The notes under the pieces were generated by a model that worked only from the letters and a program-made list of their open reading frames with translations, had not been told where the DNA came from and did no database searches. Made by a program: the position numbers and the translations under genes. 64,000 nucleotides of DNA from Streptomyces sp. A2-16 (lineage in GTDB: Bacteria; Actinomycetota; Actinomycetes; Streptomycetales; Streptomycetaceae), in contig NZ_CP063808.1 in the NCBI RefSeq assembly GCF_018128905.1, positions 4,526,001 through 4,590,000 of the forward strand. Reading direction: 5' to 3'. Positions 16,342 through 25,327 of this stretch are shown piece after piece (the first letter of the stretch is position 1; each line of letters starts with the position of its first letter).

Positions 16342-16498
16342 CGAGAGCGACCGGATGGTTCCGACCCAGAACTCGGTCGACCTGGCGCGGCGAGTGCCGA
16401 ACGGCGAGTTGGTCCTATACCCCGACGCCGGCTGTGGCGGCATCTTCCGGTTCCACGGGCAGTTCGTGGAGACGGCTCTCGAGTTCCTCGAGCGGTAA
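16342..16498 (+). pseudogene. C-terminal remnant of an alpha/beta hydrolase
   Basis: ESDRMVPTQNSVDLARRV, LVLYPDAGCGGIFRFHG and VETALEFLER match the end of the intact hydrolases at 28119-28985 and 34015-34854 (NDRMVPS...IYPDSGHGGIFQYH...VEFLAR). The catalytic His of DSGHGG is Cys here. The first 220 or so residues are missing, so it is a relic, possibly of a former paralogue. Confidence 0.7.
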
Positions 16499-16617
16499 AG
16501 GGCGTGCGGTGCGGTCGTGGTCTGGGCCGCGGGTGGTGCCCTCAGGGCCGTGGCGCCCATCGGGTGAGCGGCTCGAGGTACCCGTTCGTCTGATGCGACC
16601 TCGCCTTCCCTTCCGTC

Positions 16618-17190
16618 TCACCCCATGAACGCGAGAGCGTTCTCGATCCCCAGCTCAAGGACCTCATCGGCGCGCTTCTGGTCGGACAGGGCGCGGGACA
16701 GCTGCATCGTCCCCACCAGCATGGTGAACAGCCCGATGGCCTTGGCCTGAGCGGACCGCGGGTCCTCGGGTGTCAGGCGGGCGGAGATCTCCTCCAGGAT
16801 GGCCCGCGCGCCGTCGCTGTAGGCCTGCCGGGTCCCGTCCTCGCAGCGGCCGATCTCGTCGAGAAGGGCGGCGGAGGGGCATCCGAGGCCGGGGTGGTCC
16901 CGGTGCTCGGGGGACAGGTACTCGCGGATGAGGTCCTCGAGTCCCGGGCGGCCGGGCCGCAGGGTGCTGTAACTCGCGACCTGCGTGTGGAGTTCCTCGG
17001 CTACGACATGGGCGACGAGGTCGTCCTTGGACGCGAAGTGGGCGTAGAAGGCTCCGTTGGTGAGCCCTGCGTCCGCCATCAGCGTGGCGATGCCTGAGCC
17101 GTCGATGCCGTCCTGCTTGAACCGGTGGCCGGCCTTCTCGATGATGCGTCGCCGCGTCACCTGCTTGTGCTCCTTGGCGTAGCGCACCAC
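16618..17190 (-). CDS. TetR/AcrR-family transcriptional regulator
   Basis: The 190-residue protein begins VVRYAKEHKQVTRRRIIEKA. Its N-terminal helix-turn-helix reads GSGIATLMADAGLTNGAFYA followed by HFASKDDLV, and the ligand domain carries GCPSAALLDEIGR, typical of the YxaF/LmrA-like branch (TetR_C). GTG 17190 is chosen because GGAGGAAG (17194-17201) lies just upstream; GTG 17187 is almost equally placed. It is followed downstream by the hydrolase relic. Its target is unknown. One candidate is the palindrome before the Old Yellow Enzyme gene. Confidence 0.82.
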   Translation of the reverse strand: MVRYAKEHKQVTRRRIIEKAGHRFKQDGIDGSGIATLMADAGLTNGAFYAHFASKDDLVAHVVAEELHTQVASYSTLRPGRPGLEDLIREYLSPEHRDHPGLGCPSAALLDEIGRCEDGTRQAYSDGARAILEEISARLTPEDPRSAQAKAIGLFTMLVGTMQLSRALSDQKRADEVLELGIENALAFMG

Positions 17191-17308
17191 GAGCTTCCTC
17201 CGTTCGCTCCGTAAGGCTGATGCTTCCCACTCGAGGGTAATCCATGGCCTGACGTGCGTAATACCATGACTGGCGGGCCCATGTCCGGCGTCCGCATGGC
17301 CGACGTGC

Positions 17309-17806
17309 TCATGTCCGGATGCGAGCACCGGGTCCGAGTCGGGCGGTGACTTCCGCGGGGGTAAGGGTGGAGTGCTCCGCGGAACACTCGACGACGACGC
17401 GGACCGGGGCGTCGCAGTCGGTGTGACGGATGTCCAGTACGGGCCCCTCGGGGCCGAGGGCGTACGCCTCGCCCCACTGGCTCAGCGCCATCAGGACAGG
17501 CCACAGATCCCAGCCCTTGCGGGTCAGGCGGTACTCGTTGCGGGAGCGACTGCCTGGCTCCTGGTAGGGGACGGTCTTGAGGATGCCGGCCGCGATCAGC
17601 TTCCGGAGGCGGTCGCTGAGGACGGCTTCCGACAGGCCGATGTGGCGGTGGAAGTCGTCGAAGCGGCGGACTCCGTTGACGGCGTCACGCAGGATCAGCA
17701 ACGTCCATTTCTCTCCGACCACGTCGAGCGTGCGCTGGACGGGGCAGTTCTCCGTGCTCGCCTCAAGCCACTCCATCCCGCCAGCGTAAGGGTCTGGCTT
17801 CGTCAT
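17309..17806 (-). CDS. HxlR-family winged-helix regulator
   Basis: The 165-residue protein shows the HxlR/MarR-like pattern: ENCPVQRTLDVVGEKWTLLI, LSEAVLSDRLRKLIAAGIL, and the wing YQEPGSRSRNEYRLTRKG. The Cys in ENCPV is the position used for redox or aldehyde sensing in HypR/HxlR relatives. It is divergent from a thioesterase gene with 62 bp between starts and probably controls it. ATG 17806 is used; an in-frame Met at residue 11 is a possible alternative. Confidence 0.85.
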   Translation of the reverse strand: MTKPDPYAGGMEWLEASTENCPVQRTLDVVGEKWTLLILRDAVNGVRRFDDFHRHIGLSEAVLSDRLRKLIAAGILKTVPYQEPGSRSRNEYRLTRKGWDLWPVLMALSQWGEAYALGPEGPVLDIRHTDCDAPVRVVVECSAEHSTLTPAEVTARLGPGARIRT

Positions 17807-17835
17807 TGACAGTCAGGGGAGCGGGAAACTAGCTT
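17806..17835 (+). promoter_or_regulatory. candidate housekeeping promoter for the thioesterase gene
   Basis: TTGACA (17806-17811), 18 bases, TAGCTT (17830-17835) resembles a Streptomyces HrdB promoter (TTGACN/TAGNNT). The GTG start follows 33 bases later. The -35 overlaps the start of the divergent HxlR gene, so regulator binding here could affect both. Confidence 0.45.
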
Positions 17836-17868
17836 CGTTTTCAAAAGCCAGATGGAAGGTGCCCGGTC

Positions 17869-18369
17869 GTGGGACGAACGCGTACGTATCAATGGGAAGA
17901 TCCCGCGATCCTGGCGGAAGCCGCCGGACGCATGGCCGGTATCGACTTCCTGCGTGAGTTGCAGGCGGGGCGACTGCCGGCGCCGCCCATCAATTACTCC
18001 ATCGACTTCACTCTGAGCGAGGTGGAGCCCGGTAGGGCGGTCTTCTCCCTGACACCGGGGGAGGAGCACTACAACCCGATCGGCAGCGTGCACGGCGGCA
18101 TCTTCGCCACCCTGCTCGACTCGGCGGCTGGTTGCGCAGTCCAGTCGACCCTTCCCCAGGGCGTTGCGTACACCTCGCTCGACCTGACGGTGAAGTTCCT
18201 GCGACGGATCACCGTGGACACGGGCACGGTACGCGCCATCGGCACGGTGGTCAGCAAGGGCCGTCAAACCGCCCTGGCCCAGGCGCAGTTGGTCGATGGC
18301 ACGGATCGTCTGCTCGCCCATGCCACCAGTAGCTGCATGCTCTTCCCGGTACCTCCCTCGCAGGGGTGA
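17869..18369 (+). CDS. PaaI-family hotdog thioesterase
   Basis: The 166-residue hotdog protein has the PaaI/YbaW-type active-site block NPIGSVHGGIFATLLDSAAG with the acidic catalytic residue in LLDSA, and the late strand TVVSKGRQTALAQAQL. It would hydrolyse an acyl- or aryl-CoA thioester in the cytoplasm. GTG 17869 has GGAAGG upstream. It is divergent from the HxlR regulator and convergent with an Old Yellow Enzyme gene. The inter-gene region 18456-18518 holds a 12-bp inverted repeat with a 39-base loop that could be a weak shared terminator. Confidence 0.85.
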   Translation: MGRTRTYQWEDPAILAEAAGRMAGIDFLRELQAGRLPAPPINYSIDFTLSEVEPGRAVFSLTPGEEHYNPIGSVHGGIFATLLDSAAGCAVQSTLPQGVAYTSLDLTVKFLRRITVDTGTVRAIGTVVSKGRQTALAQAQLVDGTDRLLAHATSSCMLFPVPPSQG

Positions 18370-18571
18370 GCCTCGGCTGCGACCGGTATCGGTCCGGGCC
18401 GTGATTCCGGACTCCCTCGATCGCGGCGCAGAACGCCGGGGTGTGAGGTGAAACCGCTGCGGCGCACGTCGGTCGCGGCCCGTAACTCCTCGGGTCGCCG
18501 GCCTCCGTGCGCCGCAGCTGTGTCGAGGCGCCAGAAGGTGGTGGTTCCCTCGGGCGCCGGGCTGCGCTTCG

Positions 18572-19639
18572 TCAGGCGGCGTGGGTGGGGTAGTCGGTGT
18601 AGCCGGCCGCGCCGCCGCCGTAGAAGGTGGCGGGGTCGGGGGTGTTCAGGGGGGCGCCGGAGCGTACGCGCTCGACGAGGTCGGGATTGGCGAGGGCCAT
18701 GGTGCCGACAGTGACGACGTCGGCCAGACCGTCTTCGACGTCCTTGGCGCGTGCGGCGATGTCGGCACCGGCCCGGTTGAGGATCAGCGTGGTCGGCCAC
18801 AACTTGCGGAGGGTGGAGAGGAGTTCCTCGTCGCCGCCGTGCCCGATGTGCAGGTAGGCGAGGTTGAGGGGGGCGAGGGCGCGCAGGAGGTGCGGGTAGA
18901 GCTCGTGCGGGTCGCTCTCCGCGAGGTCGTTGAGCTTGAAGGGGTTGCCGGGAGAGATCCGGATGCCGGTGCGGCCGGCGCCGATCTCGTCGGCCACGGC
19001 TGTGGCGACCTCCACCGCGAAGCGGATGCGGTTGTCGAGGGAGCCCCCGTACTGGTCGGTGCGCTGGTTGGTGCTGGGGAAGAGGAACTGGTTGACCAGG
19101 TAGCCGTTGGCCCCGTGGATCTCGACGCCGTCGGCGCCGGCCGCGATGGCGGCCGCGGCGGCGCGTCGGAAGTCGTCGACCGTGGCGGCGACCTCCTCGG
19201 TGGACAGCTCGCGCGGCTCCGGCATCTCCTGGAGCCCGGACGGGGTGAACGTCTGGCCGGCCGGCTTGATCGCGGAGGGTGCCACCGGCTGCCGGTGGTG
19301 GGGGGTGTTGTCCGGGTGGGAGATGCGCCCGGTGTGCATCAGCTGGATGACGATGCGTCCGTCGGCCTTGTGTACGGCGTCGGTGACCTTGCGCCAGCCG
19401 GCGATGTGATCCTCGGTGTAGATGCCCGGGGTCACCGGGTAGCCCTGGCCGTCGGCGGAGGGCTGGGTGCCCTCGGTGATGATCAGCGCGTGCGAGGCGC
19501 GCTGGGCGTAGTACTCGGCGTTCAGCTCGGTCGGCACGCCGTCCGGGGTGGCCCTGCTGCGGGTCAGGGGGGCCATTGCCAGCCGGTGGGGCAGGGCGAT
19601 CTCTCCGACGACGGTCGGGTTCCACAGGGCGTTGAGCAT
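18572..19639 (-). CDS. Old Yellow Enzyme family alkene reductase
   Basis: The 355-residue TIM barrel begins MLNALWNPTVVGEIALPHRL and carries OYE marks: IQLMHTGRISHP, VEIHGANGYLVNQFL (His/Asn/Tyr active-site trio), SPSTNQRTDQYGGSLDNR-like FPSTNQRTDQYGG, and FMN-phosphate contacts near VTVGTMALANPDL. It would reduce activated C=C bonds using NAD(P)H and FMN. ATG 19639 has TGAGGAA upstream, better than the Met 17 codons further out. A perfect ATTACGATCGTAAT palindrome lies about 150 bp upstream and suggests TetR-type control. Confidence 0.9.
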   Translation of the reverse strand: MLNALWNPTVVGEIALPHRLAMAPLTRSRATPDGVPTELNAEYYAQRASHALIITEGTQPSADGQGYPVTPGIYTEDHIAGWRKVTDAVHKADGRIVIQLMHTGRISHPDNTPHHRQPVAPSAIKPAGQTFTPSGLQEMPEPRELSTEEVAATVDDFRRAAAAAIAAGADGVEIHGANGYLVNQFLFPSTNQRTDQYGGSLDNRIRFAVEVATAVADEIGAGRTGIRISPGNPFKLNDLAESDPHELYPHLLRALAPLNLAYLHIGHGGDEELLSTLRKLWPTTLILNRAGADIAARAKDVEDGLADVVTVGTMALANPDLVERVRSGAPLNTPDPATFYGGGAAGYTDYPTHAA

Positions 19640-19787
19640 GGGTGATTCCTCAGGTGATGGGTGGTGGTTCCAAAAGGGGGGCGCAGACACCGCCTGGACG
19701 TGGACACCGGGCTCTTCTGTTTCCGGGTTCGAAGACGCACCCGCACTGCGCCCGCTGGCCGAGTCGGAGCCGCAATCGGCCTATCAA

Positions 19788-19801
19788 ATTACGATCGTAA
19801 T
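19788..19801. promoter_or_regulatory. 14-bp palindromic operator upstream of the alkene reductase
   Basis: ATTACGATCGTAAT is a perfect palindrome in an AT-rich patch. A 13/14 match, ATTACGATCGTCAT, lies at 33968-33981 in front of an alpha/beta hydrolase gene beside a TetR gene. The same regulator may bind both. Confidence 0.6.
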
Positions 19802-19884
19802 GTTATGCGGTTGGGTGGACGGTGGCAAGTGGGTGCCGGCATGCGGCACGCAGTCGCGCGGCGCAGTTCGCGCGAGAACCTCAC

Positions 19885-20200
19885 GCCAGAGCGGATGGGG
19901 ACTTCTGCAACCGAAACTGGGATCGCCTGCTCCGCCCAGATGACCTAGCCCTCGTGGTTGTGCCGCGTGCCCCAGTGTCCGGTGGGCTGGGCGAGGAGGA
20001 GCAGGCCCCGGCCGTCCTCGTCGAAGACCCGGGCATGGCGCAGGTGCGGGGCGGCGCGGCCGGCGTCGGAGACTTCGCCCGTCAGGGCGGACTGAAAGAT
20101 CATCCGCAGCTCAACCGGGGCTCGTGCCCTAGCGGATGGCGGTCGTCGCCAGTTCGCTGACCACGAGTTCGGTGGTGAAGGCCAGTTCTTCCAGCCCTCA
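19885..20200 (-). pseudogene. remnant of an anti-sigma-factor-like ATP-binding protein (HATPase_c)
   Basis: The minus strand gives LAFTTELVVSELATTAIR (N-box region), then in another phase GEVSDAGRAAPHLRHARVF, DEDGRGLLLLAQPTGHWGTR and HNHEG, a TAG, then VIWAEQAIPV. This is the small Streptomyces RsbW-like ATPase family with an internal stop and at least one frameshift. It occupies most of the gap between the alkene reductase and acyl-CoA synthetase genes. Confidence 0.6.
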
Positions 20201-20357
20201 GGCGGTCAGTTGATCGGATGCGCCTGGACGCGGGCCGTGCAGATGACTGCCGGTCGCTGGGGAAACGCCGGGTCGCGACATGATCGGCGTCAAAGGCTCC
20301 GGTGGGGCAGTCCGCCGGGCGCGCCCGCCCACCGCAGCCAGGAACGGCGCCAGGCGA

Positions 20358-22247
20358 TCACGGGGTGTGACCGGCGCGGCGGAGAACGGGGCGCAGGGCC
20401 TCGATGACACCGGGGTCGTCCACTGTGGAGGGGATGGGTTCGTCGTGTCCGTCGGCGATGCCGCGCATCGTCTTGCGGAGGATCTTTCCCGAGCGGGTCT
20501 TGGGCAGGGCGGCTACTACCGCGACGTCCTTGAGGGAGGCGACGGCGCCGATCCGCTCGCGCACGAGCTGGACGAGTTCGGCCTCGACCTCTCCCGGTTC
20601 GCGGTCGACGTCGGCTTTCAGGACGACGAAGCCGCGCGGTACCTGCCCCTTCAGGGCGTCGGCGACGCCGATGACGGCGCATTCGGCGACGTCGGGATGA
20701 GCGGCCAGGGCCTCTTCCATGCTGCCGGTGGACAGGCGGTGTCCGGCGACGTTGATGACGTCATCGGTGCGGCCCATGACGAAGACGTAGCCGTCGTCGT
20801 CGATGTGACCGCTGTCGCCGGTCAGGTAGTAGCCGTCGTAGGCGGATAGGTAGGAGGCGATGTAGCGGTTGTCGTCGTTCCACAGGGTGGGTAGCGCGCC
20901 CGGCGGCAGGGGGAGCTTGACGACGATCGCGCCGTCGACGCCCGGCGGTACCGGCTCGCCCGCGGGATCGAGGATGCGGACGTTCCAGCCCGGCAGGGGG
21001 CGGCTGGGGGAGCCGGGCTTGATGGGGGCGGCTTCGATGCCGACCGGGTTGGCGACGATGGGCCAGCCGGTCTCGGTCTGCCACCAGTGGTCGATCACCG
21101 GGATGCCCAGCAGATCGCTCGCCCAGTGGTAGGTCTCGGGATCGAGGCGCTCGCCGGCGAGGAAGAGGTGGCGCAGACCGGTCAGGTCGTATCCCGCGGT
21201 GAGCGTTCCCTTCGGGTCCTCCTTCCTGATCGCCCGGAACGCGGTGGGTGCCGTGAACATGGTCTTGACCCCGTACTCGGCGGCAACGCGCCAGAACTGG
21301 CCCGCGTCCGGGGTGCCCACCGGCTTGCCTTCGTACAGCACCGTCGTCGCGCCGACCAGCAATGGCGCGTAGACGATGTACGAGTGCCCGACGACCCAGC
21401 CGACATCGGAGCCGGTGAACATCGCCTCGCCCGGGCCCACGTCGTAGACGGCCCCCATCGACCAGTGGAGGGCGACCGCGTAGCCGCCGCAGTCACGCAC
21501 GACTCCCTTGGGCTTTCCGGTGGTTCCGGAGGTGTAGAGGATGTAGAGGGGGTCGGTTGCGGGGACGGGAACGCAGTCGGCCGGCGGCGCGGCAGCCACC
21601 AGGTCGGCCCAGTCGAGATCGTGAGGCCCCAACTCGGCCGTCTCCTGCGGGCGTTGCAGGATCACGCTCTTTTCCGGCTTGTGCGCCGCGAGCTCGATCG
21701 CCTCGTCGAGCAGGGGCTTGTACGCGATGACACGCTTGCCCTCGATGCCGCAGGAGGCGGAGACGACCACCTTGGGGGCCGCATCATCGATGCGCAGCGC
21801 GAGTTCGCGCGGGGCGAACCCGCCGAAGACGACCGAGTGCACCGCGCCGATGCGTGCGCAGGCCAGCATCGCGACAACGGCCTCGGGAACCATCGGCATG
21901 TAGATCACCACACGGTCGCCGTGCCCGACACCGAGCCGCGCGAGCGCTCCCGCGAAAGCCGCCACCTCGTCCCTCAGCTGGACATAGGTGTAGGTGCGCC
22001 GGGTGCCGGTCACGGGGGAGTCGTAGATGAGCGCGGCCTGTTCACCGCGGCCGGCTTCGACGTGCCGGTCGAGCGCGTTGAAACAGACGTTGAGCCGACC
22101 GTCGGGAAACCAGCGGTGGAAGGGGGCACCCGAGGAGTCCAGGGCGCGTCGTGGGGTGACATCCCAGTCGATGCCCTCCGCCGCCTTCAGCCAGAAGCTC
22201 TCCGGGTCCTCGGTACTGGCGCGGAAGACATCCTCGTGTGTTCCCAT
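20358..22247 (-). CDS. prpE: propionyl-/acetyl-CoA synthetase (AMP-forming)
   Basis: The 629-residue acyl-adenylating enzyme starts MGTHEDVFRASTEDPESFWL. It shows the P-loop YILYTSGTTGKPKGV, the A5 motif WWQTETGWPI, the hinge region YLTGDSGHIDDDGYVFVMGR followed by TDDVINVAGHRLST, and the C-terminal PKTRSGKILRK, whose lysine is the catalytic and acetylation-controlled residue. Length and motifs fit PrpE better than Acs (about 650), but acetate use is possible. ATG 22247 has AAAGGAG close upstream. It probably feeds propionate or acetate into CoA metabolism. Neighbouring hydrolase and HIBCH-like genes suggest short-chain acid catabolism. Confidence 0.87.
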   Translation of the reverse strand: MGTHEDVFRASTEDPESFWLKAAEGIDWDVTPRRALDSSGAPFHRWFPDGRLNVCFNALDRHVEAGRGEQAALIYDSPVTGTRRTYTYVQLRDEVAAFAGALARLGVGHGDRVVIYMPMVPEAVVAMLACARIGAVHSVVFGGFAPRELALRIDDAAPKVVVSASCGIEGKRVIAYKPLLDEAIELAAHKPEKSVILQRPQETAELGPHDLDWADLVAAAPPADCVPVPATDPLYILYTSGTTGKPKGVVRDCGGYAVALHWSMGAVYDVGPGEAMFTGSDVGWVVGHSYIVYAPLLVGATTVLYEGKPVGTPDAGQFWRVAAEYGVKTMFTAPTAFRAIRKEDPKGTLTAGYDLTGLRHLFLAGERLDPETYHWASDLLGIPVIDHWWQTETGWPIVANPVGIEAAPIKPGSPSRPLPGWNVRILDPAGEPVPPGVDGAIVVKLPLPPGALPTLWNDDNRYIASYLSAYDGYYLTGDSGHIDDDGYVFVMGRTDDVINVAGHRLSTGSMEEALAAHPDVAECAVIGVADALKGQVPRGFVVLKADVDREPGEVEAELVQLVRERIGAVASLKDVAVVAALPKTRSGKILRKTMRGIADGHDEPIPSTVDDPGVIEALRPVLRRAGHTP

Positions 22248-22430
22248 CGCGCACTCCTTTGTGGCATCAAGGGACGGTGGTGTGGCTGTGTGTGGAAGCG
22301 TGTCAGACACAGGTACCGCATGCCGGCCGACATGGTCGAGCAGGATGCCGGCGACAGGCGGACCGGTCACCGGCATCGCGGTGGTGCGGCGGTCCGGCCG
22401 AAAGGCCGCTCCGCCCGGTGCGGCTTCAGC

Positions 22431-23342
22431 TCACGCGCCCAGGTGCTTGCGGAGCCACTGACCCATCCGCTGGATCGCCTCGTCCACCTCGGGTACGCGC
22501 CCCGCGCCCAGGACGAACGAGTGCTGTCCCTCGGGCAGCGGGTGGACCTCGGAGGTGACCTTGAAGTCCTTGAGGCGACGGCCCAGTTGGGCGCCGTCGT
22601 CGGCGAGGGTCTCGTACTCGCCGTAGAGGACGATCGTGGGAGGCAGGCCGGTCAGATCGGCGTTCACGAGGCTGATCTTCGGATCGGCGAAGTCCACTCC
22701 GGGCTCCTGGAGCCAGGCTCCACGGAAGAGCTCAAGAGTGTTCCTGCTGAGCATCTTGTCGTTGTCTTCGTTCTCGTCCACCGACGCGTTCTGGATGGTG
22801 AGGTCGGTCCACGGCGAGACGCTGACGATCGCGCCCGGGGTCGCCTCCCCCTGTGCGAGCAGGCGCAGCGGGAGCATCACCGCGAGGGTGCCGCCGATCG
22901 AATGGCCCGTGCTGCCGATGTTCCGCGGCTCGTAGCCCTGCGAGAGCAGCCACCGGTACGCCGTCTCGGCGTCGTCGAGCTGCGCCGGGTACGGGTGTTC
23001 CGGCGCCAGGCGGAAGTCCACGACGAGAGAGCGGGCGCCGGCCGCCTTCGCGATATGGCCCGCAGCCTTGCGGTCCGAGTGCATCGAGGCGGTGACCGAC
23101 CCGCCGAAGTGGAAGTGGAGCAGAGCCCGGTCGGGATCGGCTCCCTCGGGGATGGCCCAGAGGGCGGGGACGCCGCCCGCGTCCACCTCGGCGTACGTGA
23201 CGCCCTCCGGCTCGGTCGACGCCTTGTGGTTCGAGTCGACGATGTCGCGGACGATGGCCAGGTCAAGGCCCGGCGTCGAGGACTTCGCGCTCACGCTCTC
23301 GAGGAACTGGGCGAACTGCTGTGCCTCTGGGCTTGCTCCCAT
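22431..23342 (-). CDS. alpha/beta hydrolase of the hormone-sensitive-lipase family
   Basis: The 303-residue protein has the HSL family order: an oxyanion block LLHFHFGGSVTASMHSDR (HFGG instead of HGGG), the nucleophile elbow GHSIGG, the acid in VLYGEYETLADD and the base in LPEGQHSFV. It probably hydrolyses short-chain esters. ATG 23342 follows AAGGAG. A CTGAGT-N12-ACTCAG dyad lies 80 bp upstream. It follows the acyl-CoA synthetase gene by 183 bp in opposite order of transcription (hydrolase first), so the two may form one transcript. Confidence 0.85.
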   Translation of the reverse strand: MGASPEAQQFAQFLESVSAKSSTPGLDLAIVRDIVDSNHKASTEPEGVTYAEVDAGGVPALWAIPEGADPDRALLHFHFGGSVTASMHSDRKAAGHIAKAAGARSLVVDFRLAPEHPYPAQLDDAETAYRWLLSQGYEPRNIGSTGHSIGGTLAVMLPLRLLAQGEATPGAIVSVSPWTDLTIQNASVDENEDNDKMLSRNTLELFRGAWLQEPGVDFADPKISLVNADLTGLPPTIVLYGEYETLADDGAQLGRRLKDFKVTSEVHPLPEGQHSFVLGAGRVPEVDEAIQRMGQWLRKHLGA

Positions 23343-23422
23343 GGTGGTGCTCCTTCGCAGGTTGCTGCCACGCCCACGTCCCGCGTGCAGCCAGGTCGAT
23401 GTGCTGGTCCTGACGCTACTGA

Positions 23423-23446
23423 CTGAGTATAGAAAAGTAAACTCAG
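23423..23446. promoter_or_regulatory. dyad operator upstream of the HSL-type hydrolase
   Basis: CTGAGT (23423-23428), 12 AT-rich bases, ACTCAG (23441-23446) form a perfect dyad in the promoter region of the minus-strand hydrolase gene. The GAGT/ACTC half-sites resemble those beside the two paralogous TetR genes at 26.9 and 31.85 kb. Confidence 0.5.
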
Positions 23447-23479
23447 GAGGAGGGGGCGCCTCTGGTTGCGGGGGCGCGG

Positions 23480-24103
23480 CGGCGCTGTGCGGGCGACCCT
23501 CGACAGCGGCGTCGACGCGCACTCATGCCGTCGAGGCGTACCTGAGCCGCAAGGCCAGTCCCTTCTCCGACGGCCTTGCGCTGAACGCGGTCCCGGACCA
23601 TCGGCCACTACCACCGCCGCCGCGTCTGGCCGACGGGGGACAGACTCCGAGGCTCGCGAGGCGATGATGCTCGCCGCGGCCCAGGCCGGCATCGCCTTCT
23701 CCAAGGCCGGCGTGACGCTCAGGCACGGCAGGAGCAGCCCGATCGGCGCGCACTTCCACGTTGCTCGTGGTCTGTCGAACGCGATGCTCTTCCCCGCGGC
23801 GACGGCGTTCTCCGTACCGGCCGCCGAGAGCCGGCACGCCGACTGCCCCCGCACGCTCGGAGTTGCCGCCGACGGCGACGGCGATGCCCTGGCGGCCGGG
23901 AGGTTCGTGTGGGCGCTCCGGGACCTGTGCGAGGATCTTGAGGTGCCCACCCCTCAGGTCAACGGCATCGCCAAGGCCGAGTGGTTCAGTCTGTCGCCCC
24001 TCGTGGCTGAGCAGGCGCCCGCGTCCGGATTTTCCCCGCCGACAATCCCGTTGGGCCCACTGTCGACGAGATCCAGGACCTCTGCGCGCAGATCTACGGC
24101 TGA
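23480..24103 (+). pseudogene. iron-containing alcohol dehydrogenase remnant
   Basis: Across two phases one reads THAVEAYLSRKASPFSDGLA, then REAMMLAAAQAGIAFSKAGV, PIGAHFHVARGLSNAMLFPA, DCPRTLGVAA and finally VDEIQDLCAQIYG with a stop at 24103. These are the metal-binding and C-terminal regions of Fe-ADH/1,3-propanediol dehydrogenase-type proteins, including the HAVE and HFHVA..LSNA motifs. The N-terminal nucleotide-binding domain is missing and frames are broken. Confidence 0.7.
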
Positions 24104-24160
24104 GGGCCGGCGACTGAGGAACGGTGATGGCACAACAGCCAGGTCCGCGCGGAGTACGAG

Positions 24161-25180
24161 ATGAGACGCATGACTGACACTGCTGAGGGCGAGGTTCTCA
24201 CCGACGAGCACCGGGGCGTCGGCCGGATCCTTCTGAACCGACCCAAGGCGCTCAACGCCCTGACGACAGGCATGGTCGCGGCCATTGACGGTGCGCTCGC
24301 CGCATGGGAGCACACGCCGCTGTCCGCTGTGGTGATCGCCAGCACCAGTGTGAAGGCCTTCTGCGCCGGCGGCGACATCCGCACGGTCCGCGAGCACAGC
24401 CTCGCTGGGGATGCCGAGGCCAGTGAGCGGTTCTTCGCCTCCGAGTACCGGCTCAACGCCCGGATCGCTGAGTATCCCGTGCCGGTCGTGTCGCTCATCG
24501 ACGGCATGTGCATGGGCGGTGGTCTCGGTCTGTCGGTCCACGGAGCCTTCCGCGTCGTCACCGAGCATGCGGTGCTGGCGATGCCCGAGACCGGCATCGG
24601 TTTCTTCCCCGACGTCGGGGCCAGCTACTTTCTGCCGCGGCTGCCCGGCGCGATCGGCATGTACCTGGGACTGACCGGGCACCGTCTCGACGCTGCCGAC
24701 GCCCTGTACACGGGGCTGGCCACGCACTTCGTCCCCACGGACAGGCTCGGTGCGGTCGGAGATGCCCTGGCAGACAGCCCAGGCGTCCCCGTAAACGTCG
24801 TCCTGAACCGTCTTGCCGACCGTTCCCCGGTGGGGGAGAGCGGGCTGGCGGAGGTGCGCGGGGAGATGGACTGGGCGTTCGGCGCGCCGAACCTAGGCGA
24901 GATCGAGAAACGCCTGCGTCACCTCGACACCGCCTGGGCGGCAGGCGCGTTGATCGCCTTGGAGTCCGCCTCGCCGCAGAGCTTGGAGATCACTCACGAC
25001 CTGCTGGCCCGGGGCAGACAGCAGACGTTGCGCGAGTGCCTTGACACCGAGCTCACTCTCACGCGCACGACCATCCGCACGCCGGACTTCCTGGAGGGCG
25101 TCCGAGCGGCCTTGGTCGACAAGGACCGCAGTCCCACCTGGGAACGTGAGGCCCAGGGCGGACGGACGCTGCCGGCCTGA
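24161..25180 (+). CDS. 3-hydroxyisobutyryl-CoA hydrolase-like crotonase-fold protein
   Basis: The 339-residue protein has the crotonase oxyanion segments KAFCAGGDIRTV and MGGGLGLSVHGAFRVVTEHA. It then reads LAMPETGIGFFPDVGASYFL and PRLPG, the pattern that marks the HIBCH branch rather than true enoyl-CoA hydratases. The C-terminal extension (SLEITHDLLARGRQQTLREC) also fits. It would release 3-hydroxyisobutyrate from its CoA ester in valine catabolism. ATG 24161 has GGAG seven bases upstream; ATG 24170 is an alternative. A fragment of a dihydrolipoamide dehydrogenase gene lies just beyond on the other strand. Confidence 0.85.
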   Translation: MRRMTDTAEGEVLTDEHRGVGRILLNRPKALNALTTGMVAAIDGALAAWEHTPLSAVVIASTSVKAFCAGGDIRTVREHSLAGDAEASERFFASEYRLNARIAEYPVPVVSLIDGMCMGGGLGLSVHGAFRVVTEHAVLAMPETGIGFFPDVGASYFLPRLPGAIGMYLGLTGHRLDAADALYTGLATHFVPTDRLGAVGDALADSPGVPVNVVLNRLADRSPVGESGLAEVRGEMDWAFGAPNLGEIEKRLRHLDTAWAAGALIALESASPQSLEITHDLLARGRQQTLRECLDTELTLTRTTIRTPDFLEGVRAALVDKDRSPTWEREAQGGRTLPA

Positions 25181-25224
25181 GCATGTGCGCCGTGAGCAGG
25201 TTCTCAGAGCTGACCGGGGCAAGG

Positions 25225-25325
25225 CGGAGCTTGCCGAAATCGGCGCGTGGTTCGTTCATGCCGAGTCGCGCGGCGCGGATCGCGGTGACGTGCCCGCGGT
25301 TCCGGCGCCGATGGTGACGACGCCT
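25225..25325 (-). pseudogene. possible dihydrolipoamide-dehydrogenase N-terminal remnant
   Basis: The minus strand reads VVTIGAGTAG and, one base out of phase, GHVTAIRAARLGMNE. Joined, this resembles the FAD-binding start of Lpd-type proteins ([21 protein letters not shown]). It is frameshifted and cut at its 5' side by IS5 copy 2. It is short, so the call is tentative. Confidence 0.35.
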
Positions 25326-25327
25326 TA

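Noticed and set aside
18456-18518. A 12-bp inverted repeat between thioesterase and alkene reductase genes as a firm terminator
   Set aside because: The 39-base loop makes a stable terminator uncertain; it is mentioned only in the thioesterase entry.
21087-23426. A 779-codon forward frame spanning the acyl-CoA synthetase and hydrolase genes
   Set aside because: It crosses two well-supported minus-strand genes and their intergenic region; composition is that of an antisense shadow.
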